NCBI RefSeq assembly: GCF_900119365.1
Contig: NZ_FPJO01000010.1
Coordinates: forward strand, 213,816-276,164
Length of the DNA: 62,349 bases
DNA from: Streptomyces atratus
GTDB taxonomy: Bacteria; Actinomycetota; Actinomycetes; Streptomycetales; Streptomycetaceae
Direction: 5' to 3'
The notes beneath the pieces were generated by a model. It searched no databases. It was not told the DNA's origin and saw nothing but the letters and a program-made list of their open reading frames with translations. Positions 52,636 to 60,483 of this stretch are shown piece after piece (the first letter of the stretch is position 1; every line of letters starts with the position of its first letter). Position numbers and translations under genes: made by a program.

Positions 52636-53769
52636 CTACCGTCTTTGGGTGGGGTTCATCAGCCAGGTCACCGTACGGCTGACGTCCGACAGCGACAGGA
52701 TACCGACGAGTCCGCTCTCGTCCATCACCAGAACCCGGTACTCGGCACCGGGCTCCATGCGGGGCAGCAGATCCGCCAGCGAGTCGTCCGGACCCGCGAC
52801 GCTGGTCCGCGACAGCGGCACCATCACCTCGGACACCGTCACCGTTCCGCTCGTCTCAGGCGGCACCTGCCTGGCGCTGTCCAGCGTCACCAGCCCGACC
52901 GGTGCCGCGTCCTCGTCGGTCACCGGGAACGCCGAGTGCCGGTACCGGTAGCGCGGATTGGCCAGCAGTTCCGCGACCGTCAGGTGCGCGGGCACCGTGA
53001 GTGGATCCTTTGTCATGGCGTCCCGCACGGGGACACCGGCAAGCACGCCGCGCAGCTGCGCCTGCCGCCCCTCAGCGGTGGCGGCCGCGACGAGGAACCA
53101 GCCGATCAGGGCCAGCCAGAGGCCACCGAACCCTCCGCCCCTCATGAACACCACAAGCCCCAGCGCAATGAGCAGCCAGCCAAGGGCGCGTCCCGCCGCA
53201 GTGGCCCCCGCAGTCGCCCGCAGCCGGTCTCCCGTACGCCACCAAAGGAAGGCCCGCAACAGCCGCCCGCCGTCGAGCGGAGCGGCGGGAAGGGCGTTGA
53301 AGACGGCAAGCAGCAGATTGATCCCCCCGAGCCAGGCCACGACTTCGACCAGAAGCCCGGGTGCGGACGCCAGGGTGAGCAGCCAGGTGCCCAGCACGAA
53401 GAGTCCACCCAGCAGAAGACTGACCAGTGGGCCGACACCCGCGATCCGCAGTTCCGCCGCCGGGCTCGACGCCTCCGATTTCAGCCGGGCCACCCCGCCC
53501 AGCAACCACAGCACGATGTCGTCCACGACCACCCCGTTGCGCCGCGCCACCACCGCGTGTGCCAGTTCGTGGGCGAGCAAAGAGGCGAAGAAGACCACGG
53601 CAGCCCCCAGGCCCGCCACCCAGTACAGCACCGGGGCGTGGCCCGGATACACCTGGGGAAGACGGCCCTGTGCGAGGCCGAACGCGATGATGCCGAAGAT
53701 GAACAGCACGCTCCAGTGGACCCCGACCCGGACCCCCGCGATCCGCCCCAGCGTGAAGGTCGCCCGCAC
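52636..53769 (-). CDS. Site-2 protease family (M50) protein with CBS domains
   Basis: The 377-residue integral membrane protease has the zinc motif LLAHELAHAVVARR (HExxH) in its second helix region, and NALPAAPLDGGRLLRAFLWW with the third ligand. Two CBS domains follow (VRDAMTKDPLTVPAHLTVAELL and SEVMVPLSRTSVAGPDDSLADLL). GTG at 53769 follows GGGAGAG. It matches the architecture of mycobacterial Rv2625c, a DosR-regulon member (knowledge), and is divergent from a DUF1918 gene and the PRT-DLH fusion, which also have counterparts there. Confidence 0.87.
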   Translation of the reverse strand: MRATFTLGRIAGVRVGVHWSVLFIFGIIAFGLAQGRLPQVYPGHAPVLYWVAGLGAAVVFFASLLAHELAHAVVARRNGVVVDDIVLWLLGGVARLKSEASSPAAELRIAGVGPLVSLLLGGLFVLGTWLLTLASAPGLLVEVVAWLGGINLLLAVFNALPAAPLDGGRLLRAFLWWRTGDRLRATAGATAAGRALGWLLIALGLVVFMRGGGFGGLWLALIGWFLVAAATAEGRQAQLRGVLAGVPVRDAMTKDPLTVPAHLTVAELLANPRYRYRHSAFPVTDEDAAPVGLVTLDSARQVPPETSGTVTVSEVMVPLSRTSVAGPDDSLADLLPRMEPGAEYRVLVMDESGLVGILSLSDVSRTVTWLMNPTQRR

Positions 53770-54314
53770 AGCGTCTCTCCCCTGCTCGAATCCTCCCCAG
53801 GACAGACCGGCGGTGACCGCCCCCACCGGGTGCGTCCATCACGACGTCCTGGGATCTTCGTGTGAGTGCTGCGAGTCCGCACACGAGCCGCATACGAGAA
53901 AGGGCGGAAATGGCACCCTTCCTCCGTCCATCCTCGCCCAGGAAAGCCCGATCCGGGCCCCGGCACAGGCCCGAACAGGCGTCACCTGCGGCCATCCGGC
54001 CCCAGCTCACCCGGCCCCGGACTCCGGGAGATCGGCCACCCGCCGTCCGTCGTCCCTGGCCGGGCAACCGGGCCCGTCCTGGGGGAGGCGGCCGTCGCGG
54101 AATGCAGGGGCGGCGTAGCGCAGCAGCACTCCCGCTCCGCCACAGGCGAGCCGCGCCCATCCTGCGACAGGAACCGTCCGACCCGTCCGGTACCGACCTG
54201 GTCACGGGGCCCGTAGCCTCCGGAGGGCTCCGAACGGCCCTTCTGCGCGCACCGCCTCCCGGAGCCATTCTGAACGAAGACAGCGAAAGACCGCAGAGAG
54301 CGAGGTGAGCCACG
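53770..54314. promoter_or_regulatory. Divergent control region of the M50 and DUF1918 genes
   Basis: This 545-base region holds no supportable gene. Two GC-rich dyads stand out: CGGGCC-N8-GGCCCG (53954-53973) and AGGGC-N8-GCCCT (54224-54241). They could be sites for a DevR/OsdR-like regulator, but in GC-rich DNA such dyads are not rare. Confidence 0.35.
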
Positions 54315-54542
54315 ATGAAGGCCCATGAAGGTGACGTGCTGCGATTCACCGGCAGGCTCGTGGGAACGCCCGAACACCACGCCACCGTCTTGAAAGTGCT
54401 CGGCCGGAACGGCGAACCTCCCTACCGGGTGCGCTACGAAGACGGTCACGAGACAGAGATCTTTCCCGGCCCAGGATGCGTGATCGAGACCCGACCGGCG
54501 CACGAAGCGGCGTTCGGGCAGCCGCACCGGGACAGGCGATGA
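54315..54542 (+). CDS. DUF1918 domain protein
   Basis: The 75-residue protein is a single SH3-like DUF1918 barrel: KAHEGDVLRFTGRLVGTPEH, then GEPPYRVRYEDGHETEIFPGPG. It resembles mycobacterial Rv0569, a DosR-regulon protein proposed to bind DNA. GAGGTGA precedes the ATG. Its role in Streptomyces is unknown. Confidence 0.87.
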   Translation: MKAHEGDVLRFTGRLVGTPEHHATVLKVLGRNGEPPYRVRYEDGHETEIFPGPGCVIETRPAHEAAFGQPHRDRR

Positions 54543-54991
54543 CCGGGCGCGCCGGAGGCGGGGAGTCCGCGCGGCCCAGGTGTGGCGCGAAGCTGCCGCT
54601 GCGTCGGTCGCCGCGAGGCACGCCAGCGACACGACCGGAGAGCGCCGGGGACCGCGAGAACGGACGCGGGTCGTCGCTGCTGCCCAAGTCGGGCTGGAAG
54701 CGCGTCGACACCATACGTGTACGCCGTCCGTTCGTCTGACACGGACGGTCCGGCCCACTTTCCCAGGCGCGGCGCAGTACGCCGCGCTCACGGACAGCGG
54801 TGGCTTCGTGAGGCCAGAAACCTGTACAGCATCCTCACCCGGGAGGGCACAGTCCGCACCCAGGACCAGAACGGGTGCGCGCCCCGCAGCGGCGCGCACC
54901 CGTTCCCCACCGGGGTGAGGATGGAGGTACGGCGCACATCGCGTTGCTCGCCGTCCCCCGCCGTGCTGCGCCGGGGCAAGGAGGCCGGATC
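54543..54991. other. Intergenic region before the PRT-hydrolase fusion
   Basis: No gene is seen. The notable feature is the hairpin at 54870-54904; the rest lacks codon bias in any frame. Confidence 0.5.
54870..54904. terminator. 14-bp-stem hairpin upstream of the fusion gene
   Basis: AACGGGTGCGCGCC and its perfect complement enclose the 7-nt loop ccgcagc. It lies 88 bases before the GTG at 54992, so it is either a terminator of upstream transcription or a leader structure of the fusion gene. Confidence 0.55.
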
Positions 54992-56326
54992 GTGTACTTC
55001 ATGGATCGTCGGGACGCCGGCCGGCGGCTGGCGGCCCTGCTGAAGCACCTCAAGGGTTCCGACATAGTGGTGCTGGGGCTGCCCCGCGGAGGGGTCCCGG
55101 TCGCCGCAGAGGTCGCCCGCGCCCTCGGCGCACCGCTGGACATCTGCCTGGTGCGCAAACTCGGCGTGCCCTTCCAGCCGGAACCGGGCATGGGAGCCAT
55201 CGGTGAAGGCGGCGTCCGCGTGATCGACGACGAGGTGGTGCGTACCGCCCGGGTCACCCAGGACGAGCTGGCCGAGGTCGAGGCACGTGAGCGGGAGGTG
55301 CTGGAGAGCCACGCCCGACGCTACCGGGGCGGGCGGGAACCGCTCGGGCTGGAACGCCGTGTGGCGCTGGTCGTCGATGACGGGGTGACCGCGGGTTCGA
55401 CGGCACGAGCGGCCTGCCGGATCGCCCGCGCACGCGGGGCCGCGCGGGTCGTGCTCGCGGTCCCCGTGGCACCGCACGACTGGACCACGCGGCTCGGTGC
55501 GGACGCCGACGAACTGGTCTGCCTGCACACGCCCCGGGACTTCTACGCCGTCGGTCGGTTCTACGCCGACTTCTCCCAGACCGACGACGACGAGATCGTC
55601 GCCTGCCTGGAGGAGGCCCTCGCCCGCCCGGTGATCAACCGCCGGACTCCGCCGGGTCATGCCCTGCCCGAGGACCGGGAAGCCGATGTGCGAGCGGGTC
55701 CGCTGGCACTGCGGGGACAGCTCACGGTTCCCGAGGGCACGCTCGGGATCGTGGTGTTCGCGCACGGCAGCGGCAGCAGCCGCCACAGCCCGCGCAACCG
55801 GTTCGTCGCTGCCGGCCTGAACCGGGCCGGCCTGGGCACCCTGCTGTTCGACCTCCTCACCGAGGAAGAGGAGACCGACCGGGCCAACGTCTTCGACACG
55901 GGCCTGCTCGCCCGTCGGCTCACAGACGCCACCGGATGGCTGCGAGAACAACCCGAGGCCCAGGGCCTGGCAATCGGATACTTCGGCGCCAGCACCGGCG
56001 CGGCCGCCGCGCTCTGGGCCGCGGCCGAGCCCGGCATCCGGATCGCCGCGGTCGTCTCCCGCGGCGGCAGACCCGATCTCGCCGGACCGCGGCTGCCGGC
56101 GGTGACGGCGCCCACGCTGCTGATCGTCGGGGGCCACGACCATCTGGTGCTCGGCCTCAACCGCGACGCTCAGTCCCGGCTGCGCTGCGAGAACGAACTC
56201 GCGGTCGTCCCCGGCGCCACCCACCTCTTCGAGGAACCCGGAACACTGGAAAAGGTCACCGACCTGGCCCGCGGCTGGTTCACCGACCACATGACCCCAG
56301 CCGCTCACACAGCAGCCCGACTCTGA
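54992..56326 (+). CDS. Phosphoribosyltransferase-dienelactone hydrolase fusion protein
   Basis: The 444-residue protein joins two domains. Residues 1-215 form a PRTase: LGLPRGGVPVAAEVARALGA, then RVALVVDDGVTAGSTARAAC with the PRPP loop. Residues 225-444 form an alpha/beta hydrolase of dienelactone-hydrolase type: VVFAHGSGSSRHSPRNRFVA, the elbow IGYFGASTGAAAAL with nucleophile Ser, and VPGATHLFEEPG with the catalytic His. GTG at 54992 lies 8 nt after AAGGAGG. Length and order match mycobacterial Rv0571c, a DosR-regulon gene. The substrate is unknown. Confidence 0.88.
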   Translation: MYFMDRRDAGRRLAALLKHLKGSDIVVLGLPRGGVPVAAEVARALGAPLDICLVRKLGVPFQPEPGMGAIGEGGVRVIDDEVVRTARVTQDELAEVEAREREVLESHARRYRGGREPLGLERRVALVVDDGVTAGSTARAACRIARARGAARVVLAVPVAPHDWTTRLGADADELVCLHTPRDFYAVGRFYADFSQTDDDEIVACLEEALARPVINRRTPPGHALPEDREADVRAGPLALRGQLTVPEGTLGIVVFAHGSGSSRHSPRNRFVAAGLNRAGLGTLLFDLLTEEEETDRANVFDTGLLARRLTDATGWLREQPEAQGLAIGYFGASTGAAAALWAAAEPGIRIAAVVSRGGRPDLAGPRLPAVTAPTLLIVGGHDHLVLGLNRDAQSRLRCENELAVVPGATHLFEEPGTLEKVTDLARGWFTDHMTPAAHTAARL

Positions 56327-56601
56327 ACGCGGGGGGGGCGACCACCGGCCGCTGGCGATCCGGCTGTCGGATGCCTCGCTGCCGACCTTCTGAACAACAG
56401 TCCACCAGGAGAACCGGGTGAGCGCGGGCGGGTCTGCCCGGTCGGGACTCCGACTGAACCGGATCACGCCGGTACCGCTCGCTTCGCTGCAGGTGTCTTC
56501 CTCATAGCCCCGCGCCTCGATGTCCGGGTAGCGATCGCCGAGGTCGGCAACCACCCGCTGGCGTTGCACCCACTCGGGTGCCGGGCGCGTGCGGAGACGC
56601 C

Positions 56602-57411
56602 CTACGGCCGACGGCGGGGCTTGCCCCGCTTGGCGGGCTTGGGGGCGCCGGAGCCGCTCCGCGTGCCCTTCCCGGCCGATTTGCCGCCCGCTTTCCCGGT
56701 CGGCTTGCCGCCTGATCGGCCTGTCGCCCTGCCCGCCGCGGGCTTGCGCCGCGCACCGTCCGATTCGGTCCGCTTGCCCTTCGGCTGCGCCGGGGGCCTG
56801 GGCCGGCCCCTCGTGCTGTTGACGGTCCGCCCGCGGACGATCCCGATGAACTCCTCCACCAGATCGGTGGTCTCGTCCTCCAGCCAGGACAGCGCGACCC
56901 TCGACTCGGGGGCGTCCGACACCGGCCGGTACGTGAGGTCCTTGCGGTGGTGGAGACGGGCGAGCGACTGCGGTACGACGAGCAGCCCCACCCCCGCCGC
57001 CACCAGCTCGACGGCGTCCGCCGTGGTGGCGGGGCGCTCGACGGCCGGCCGTCCCGGGCGCTGTTCCCAGTCGAGGGTGTCGTCGAGGGGGTGCAGCACG
57101 ATGTCATCGGCCAGGTCGGCGGCGGAGACCTCGTCGACCGTCGCCATGATGTGGTCCTTCGGGATCACGACCACGGTCGTCTCGGTGTAGAGGGGAATGG
57201 CGCTGAGGGCCGTCCGGTCGATCGGCAATCGCACCAGTCCGGCGTCGGCGTCACGCCCCCGCAGCGCGTCGGGCGCCGCGGCGGCCGACACCCCCACGAG
57301 GGTGAGCGGGACGTCGGGCAGCCGCTCGTTCCAGATCCGCACCCACTTTCCGGGTGTCACTCCCGGGACATACGCGAGCCGGAACGAAGGGGTTTTTTCC
57401 GAGCTTGTCAC
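56602..57411 (-). CDS. Orphan LysR-type substrate-binding domain with basic tail
   Basis: The 269-residue product begins directly with a LysR effector-binding fold (FRLAYVPGVTPGKWVRIWNERLPDVPLTLV; DADAGLVRLP; TVVVIPKDH; VAAGVGLLVVPQSLARLHH), but no helix-turn-helix precedes it. The C-terminal 60 residues are Lys/Arg/Gly/Pro/Ala-rich (GGKPTGKAGGKSAGKG, PKPAKRGKPRRRP), like histone-type DNA- or RNA-binding tails. It may bind a ligand and nucleic acid through the tail (inference). GTG at 57411 is used. DUF5997 is divergent, 58 bases away. Confidence 0.82.
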   Translation of the reverse strand: MTSSEKTPSFRLAYVPGVTPGKWVRIWNERLPDVPLTLVGVSAAAAPDALRGRDADAGLVRLPIDRTALSAIPLYTETTVVVIPKDHIMATVDEVSAADLADDIVLHPLDDTLDWEQRPGRPAVERPATTADAVELVAAGVGLLVVPQSLARLHHRKDLTYRPVSDAPESRVALSWLEDETTDLVEEFIGIVRGRTVNSTRGRPRPPAQPKGKRTESDGARRKPAAGRATGRSGGKPTGKAGGKSAGKGTRSGSGAPKPAKRGKPRRRP

Positions 57412-57456
57412 GCCGCCAGGTTACCGGCCCTGGTCAGAGGTGGCGCACATGCTCGA

Positions 57457-57462
57457 TACCCT
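57457..57462 (+). promoter_or_regulatory. TACCCT -10 box of a leaderless gene
   Basis: TACCCT lies 7 nt before the ATG at 57470; no Shine-Dalgarno sequence is present. Confidence 0.45.
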
Positions 57463-57469
57463 TGTCCTC

Positions 57470-57862
57470 ATGACGTCGCACAAGACCGCCCAGACGATGA
57501 AGCCCGCGACCGCGGCAAAGAAGCTGGGTGTGTACCTCGAGGCCACCCCCGCCGAATTCCGGGAGGGTGTCGTCTCGCGCACCGAGCTCAACGCACTGCA
57601 GACCGATCCGCCCGAGTGGCTGCAGGAACTGCGACGCAACGGCCCGCACCCCCGGCCGGTGGTCGCCGCGAAGCTCGGTGTATCGATCTCGGGCCTCGCC
57701 CGTGGTGGAGTCACCGAGGCCCTCACGACGGAGCAGATCGACGCTCTGAAGAAGGAAGCCCCCGAGTGGCTCCAGCAGGAGCGCGCCACCCAGGCGGAGG
57801 TCCGCAAGGAAGCGGTGCGCATCAAGGAGAAGAACGCGGCGCGCGACGACCGGCAGGCCTGA
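57470..57862 (+). CDS. DUF5997 family protein
   Basis: The 130-residue soluble protein has PATAAKKLGVYLEATPAEFREGVVSRTELNALQTDPPEWLQELRRNGPHPRPVVAAKLGVSISGL in short helices and a charged C-terminus (RKEAVRIKEKNAARDD). The two similar halves, each with a PPEWLQ or APEWLQ segment, suggest an internal duplication. Its fold could be helix-turn-helix-like. ATG at 57470 is chosen because a -10 box precedes it; an ATG at 57449 is in frame. It is divergent from the LysR-like gene. Confidence 0.8.
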   Translation: MTSHKTAQTMKPATAAKKLGVYLEATPAEFREGVVSRTELNALQTDPPEWLQELRRNGPHPRPVVAAKLGVSISGLARGGVTEALTTEQIDALKKEAPEWLQQERATQAEVRKEAVRIKEKNAARDDRQA

Positions 57863-57877
57863 GCCGAACGAAAGACC

Positions 57878-58417
57878 CTAGGGCCCGTCCGGCCCTGATC
57901 CGCCGGACAGGCCCTGGCCGTCGACGGCCGCGCCCAGCATCCGGGCGTGCAGGGCGCGGACCTCGTCGGCGAGCGCCGGGTCGGGGCCTGCCACCGGGAT
58001 GCCCGGGGCGACGGCATTGATGGGGAGGGCCGCGACCGGCCCCGCGTCGAAGCCCCTGCTCCGGCGCCACGCCACGAGTTGCTCGCTGCTCGACGCGTAC
58101 ACGATGCGGCCCAGGCCGACCCAGGCGTGGGCCGCGCTGCACATCGGGCAGTGCTCGCCGGAGGTGTAGACGACGCTCGTGCTCCGCTCCCGCGAGGACA
58201 GGTTCCTGGCCGCCCAGCGCGCGATCTCGAACTCCGGGTGGCGGGTCGCGTCGCCGTCCTTGACCCTGTTGCGGTCCTCGAACCGGACCGTGCCGTGCTC
58301 GTCCACGAGGAGCGAGCCGAACGGTTCGTCACCGGCCGTGAGTGCCTCGCGTGCGAGGTCGACACAACGACGGAGGAATTCACGGTCTTCCGCCGTGACT
58401 GTCTGCGACTCGTTCAC
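57878..58417 (-). CDS. Nucleoside deaminase (CDA/guanine deaminase-like)
   Basis: The 179-residue protein belongs to the cytidine deaminase superfamily. HPEFEIARWAARNL holds the zinc-ligand His and catalytic Glu, and TSGEHCPMCSAAHAWVG the two zinc-ligand Cys (CPxC). GDEPFGSLLVDEHG is the typical N-terminal strand. It deaminates a free base or nucleoside, perhaps guanine. GTG at 58417 is chosen because AGGAG lies 6 nt upstream; an ATG at 58444 is possible. It converges with DUF5997 (15 bases between genes). Confidence 0.87.
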   Translation of the reverse strand: MNESQTVTAEDREFLRRCVDLAREALTAGDEPFGSLLVDEHGTVRFEDRNRVKDGDATRHPEFEIARWAARNLSSRERSTSVVYTSGEHCPMCSAAHAWVGLGRIVYASSSEQLVAWRRSRGFDAGPVAALPINAVAPGIPVAGPDPALADEVRALHARMLGAAVDGQGLSGGSGPDGP

Positions 58418-58577
58418 TGCGCTCCTGTCACTCTCTGTGCCCATGTTTCCAGACCAACAGCCCTGCTGTATCCGGTATACCATTCGCCTCGGGTGGGCGG
58501 CCTCGCTCCCGCCCACCCTCGCATGCCGACCGGCCGCGACAGCCGGTCCGTCGACGGCGACACGGAGGCACGAGCCA

Positions 58578-58784
58578 GTGACGAACGCTCCGGCGGACAG
58601 CGCCGTGCGGCAGACGGTCCGGAGCGCACCGGGCATGCCCGCGCTGCTGCTCCTGACGGCCACGGGATTCTCGGGGTTCGCGGCACTGCTGCCCACCGCG
58701 CCGCTCTGGGCGGTAGGCGGCGGGGCCGACGCCGCCGGCGCCGGTTCGGTCAACGCGGTCCTGATGCTCTGCACCGTACTCGCC
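58578..58784 (+). pseudogene. N-terminal fragment of an MFS transporter
   Basis: GTG at 58578, behind GGAGG, begins TNAPADSAVRQTVRSAPGMP, then ALLLLTATGFSGFAALLPTAPLWAVGGG and VNAVLMLCTVLA, matching the first two helices of a drug-type MFS transporter. It then diverges. A frame ending at 58930 encodes HYTRSAIHALAGGLRTYCDI and RMGGGSRGCDPCPGQP, apparently the tail of a different gene. The remaining transporter helices are missing. Confidence 0.7.
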
Positions 58785-58920
58785 CGGGACGGGACGCCTC
58801 CCACTACACCCGCTCCGCCATCCACGCCCTGGCCGGCGGTCTGCGTACCTACTGCGACATCCGCATGGGGGGCGGTTCCCGGGGCTGTGACCCGTGCCCC
58901 GGACAGCCGGTGCGACAGCG

Positions 58921-59076
58921 CTACCAGTAGTGGCGCCGACCGCCCACCGCGTGCCCGACGGTGCCCAGGATCCACAGAATGGCACCGATCACGACGAGCA
59001 CGACGCCGATGGTCCACAGGATCGAGATTCCGGCCACCAGGCCGATGACCAGCAGAATGACTCCAAGGACGATCAT
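58921..59076 (-). CDS. DUF6131-like small membrane protein (51 aa)
   Basis: The product is two short hydrophobic helices (VLGVILLVIGLVAGISIL and GVVLVVIGAILWILGTV) joined by WTI, followed by GHAVGGRRHYW. I recognise it as the DUF6131 type of small membrane protein, found widely in actinobacteria. GGAGGACGCC precedes the ATG. It is intact although surrounded by remnants; its end overlaps the tail fragment noted in the neighbouring MFS entry. Function unknown. Confidence 0.82.
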   Translation of the reverse strand: MIVLGVILLVIGLVAGISILWTIGVVLVVIGAILWILGTVGHAVGGRRHYW

Positions 59077-59139
59077 GGCGTCCTCCAATCGTGCGGCTTT
59101 TCCCAGTATGCGCCCGCCCGCACGGCGGAGGAATCCGGC

Positions 59140-59606
59140 GAGGTCGCACGCCCGGCAGCCGGTGCGCCGAACGGCGCAGACAGCAGGCCCAGGTCACCGC
59201 CAGGCACAGACCGTAGTACCCGAGGAACGCCACGTACGCCGCCTGCCCGTTCTCCGTCTGGATGAAGGACTGACGGAAGGCCAGGTCGACCAGCGCTCCG
59301 CCGAAGGCGCCGATCGCCCCGGCCACTCCGATCAGGGCCGTGGCCCGGCTCCGCGAGCGCCGCTCGGCCTCGTCCGCAGGCACTCCCCCGGCAGCCTCCG
59401 CCCGCGCCCTGGCCCGGAAGATCGCCGGGATCATCTTGTACGTCGAGCCGTTCCCCGCCCCGCTGAGGACGAAGAGCGCGACCGACCCGCCCAGGAAACA
59501 GGTCCAGCGAGTGCCGCCCTGATGCCTCCAGCACCACGCCCGCGCCCAGCGCCATCGCCACGAAGGTCCAGAACGTCCCCCGGACACCGCCGTAACGGTC
59601 CGCCGG
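59140..59606 (-). pseudogene. NarK/NasA-type nitrate transporter remnant
   Basis: The minus strand encodes DRYGGVRGTFWTFVAMALGA, then after a frame change FLGGSVALFVLSGAGNGSTYKMIPAIFR, the diagnostic GNGSTYKMIP segment of NarK-family nitrate/nitrite porters, and FGGALVDLAFRQSFIQTENG with the last helices. The first half of the protein is missing and a frameshift near 59525 separates the two parts. No nitrate-metabolism genes remain nearby. Confidence 0.82.
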
Positions 59607-59771
59607 CGCACCGGCCCGGCCGCGCCGGAAACACTTTCGCCCGCCGCGCGCGGAGAGCCGGCGGCTGTCTCGCCCCGGCCCCGCTCGGCGCACACCCCGA
59701 CGTCGCGCGCCTGGTCCTGAAGCGCTTCGACGGGGCATACGCGGAGATGGCGCGGCGCCCGCCCGGGGCGG

Positions 59772-60392
59772 CTACTCGAACCGCGTGATGTCACCGGCCC
59801 CGCGGCGGACGATCTCGGGTTCGCCGCCGGAGAAGTCGATGACCGTGGTCGGCTCGGTGCCGCAGTCGCCCGAGTCGACGACGGCGTCCACCACATGGTC
59901 GAGCCGCTCCTTGATCTCCCAGCCCTGGGTCATCGGCTCTTCCTCGTCGGGCAGGAGCAGGGTGCTGGAGAGCAGCGGTTCCCCGAGCTCGGCGAGGAGC
60001 GCCTGAGCGACCACATGGTCGGGGATCCGGACTCCGACCGTCTTCTTCTTCGGGTGCAGCAGCTGGCGCGGCACCTCCTTCGTCGCGGGAAGGATGAAGG
60101 TGTAACTGCCGGGCGTCGCCGCTTTGATCGCCCGGAACACGTCGTTGTCGACGTGCACGAACTGACCGAGCTGCGCAAAATTCTGGCACACGAGCGTGAA
60201 GTGGTGACGATCGTCGAGGTTCCGGATCGACCGGATCCGGCCGATGCCGTCACGACTGCCCAGCCGGCACCCCAGTGCGTAGCAGGAGTCCGTCGGATAC
60301 GCGACGAGCGCGCCGGACCGGATGCTGTCGGCCACGCTGCTGATGGTGCGCCGCTGAGGATTCTCGGGGTGCACGTCGAAGTACTTCGCCAT
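59772..60392 (-). CDS. L-threonylcarbamoyladenylate synthase (Sua5/YciO/YrdC family)
   Basis: The 206-residue product makes threonylcarbamoyl-AMP for t6A37 tRNA modification or belongs to the YciO side-branch. ALVAYPTDSCYALGCRLGSRD carries the conserved PTDTxYxLG-type site (PTDS here), PGSYTFILPATKEVPRQLL the ATP-binding region, and VGVRIPDH plus SSTLLLPDE the late motifs. The lack of a C-terminal Sua5 domain makes it the short YrdC/YciO type. It stands alone on the minus strand. Confidence 0.85.
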   Translation of the reverse strand: MAKYFDVHPENPQRRTISSVADSIRSGALVAYPTDSCYALGCRLGSRDGIGRIRSIRNLDDRHHFTLVCQNFAQLGQFVHVDNDVFRAIKAATPGSYTFILPATKEVPRQLLHPKKKTVGVRIPDHVVAQALLAELGEPLLSSTLLLPDEEEPMTQGWEIKERLDHVVDAVVDSGDCGTEPTTVIDFSGGEPEIVRRGAGDITRFE

Positions 60393-60483
60393 TCGCGGAG
60401 TCTAAGGGCTGTCCGCGGACCGGTCCGCTCATCGGCGGGCGTGTGGCCACGCTTCCGGTCCCAGTCCCGCCGTTCCCCGGGTT

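Noticed and set aside
53954..54241. DosR/DevR-type boxes
   Set aside because: The two GGGC/GCCC dyads differ in spacing (N10 and N8 between the cores) and do not match each other, so I noted them only as possibilities and not as binding sites.
54788..56569. A 593-codon minus-strand open frame
   Set aside because: It is antisense to the phosphoribosyltransferase-hydrolase fusion, whose motifs are clear, and shows no motif of its own over that stretch.
56455..56569. Minus-strand piece encoding VADLGDRYPDIEARGYEED, possibly a universal stress protein or other remnant
   Set aside because: The resemblance is too short and vague, with no start or surrounding domain, so I did not annotate it.
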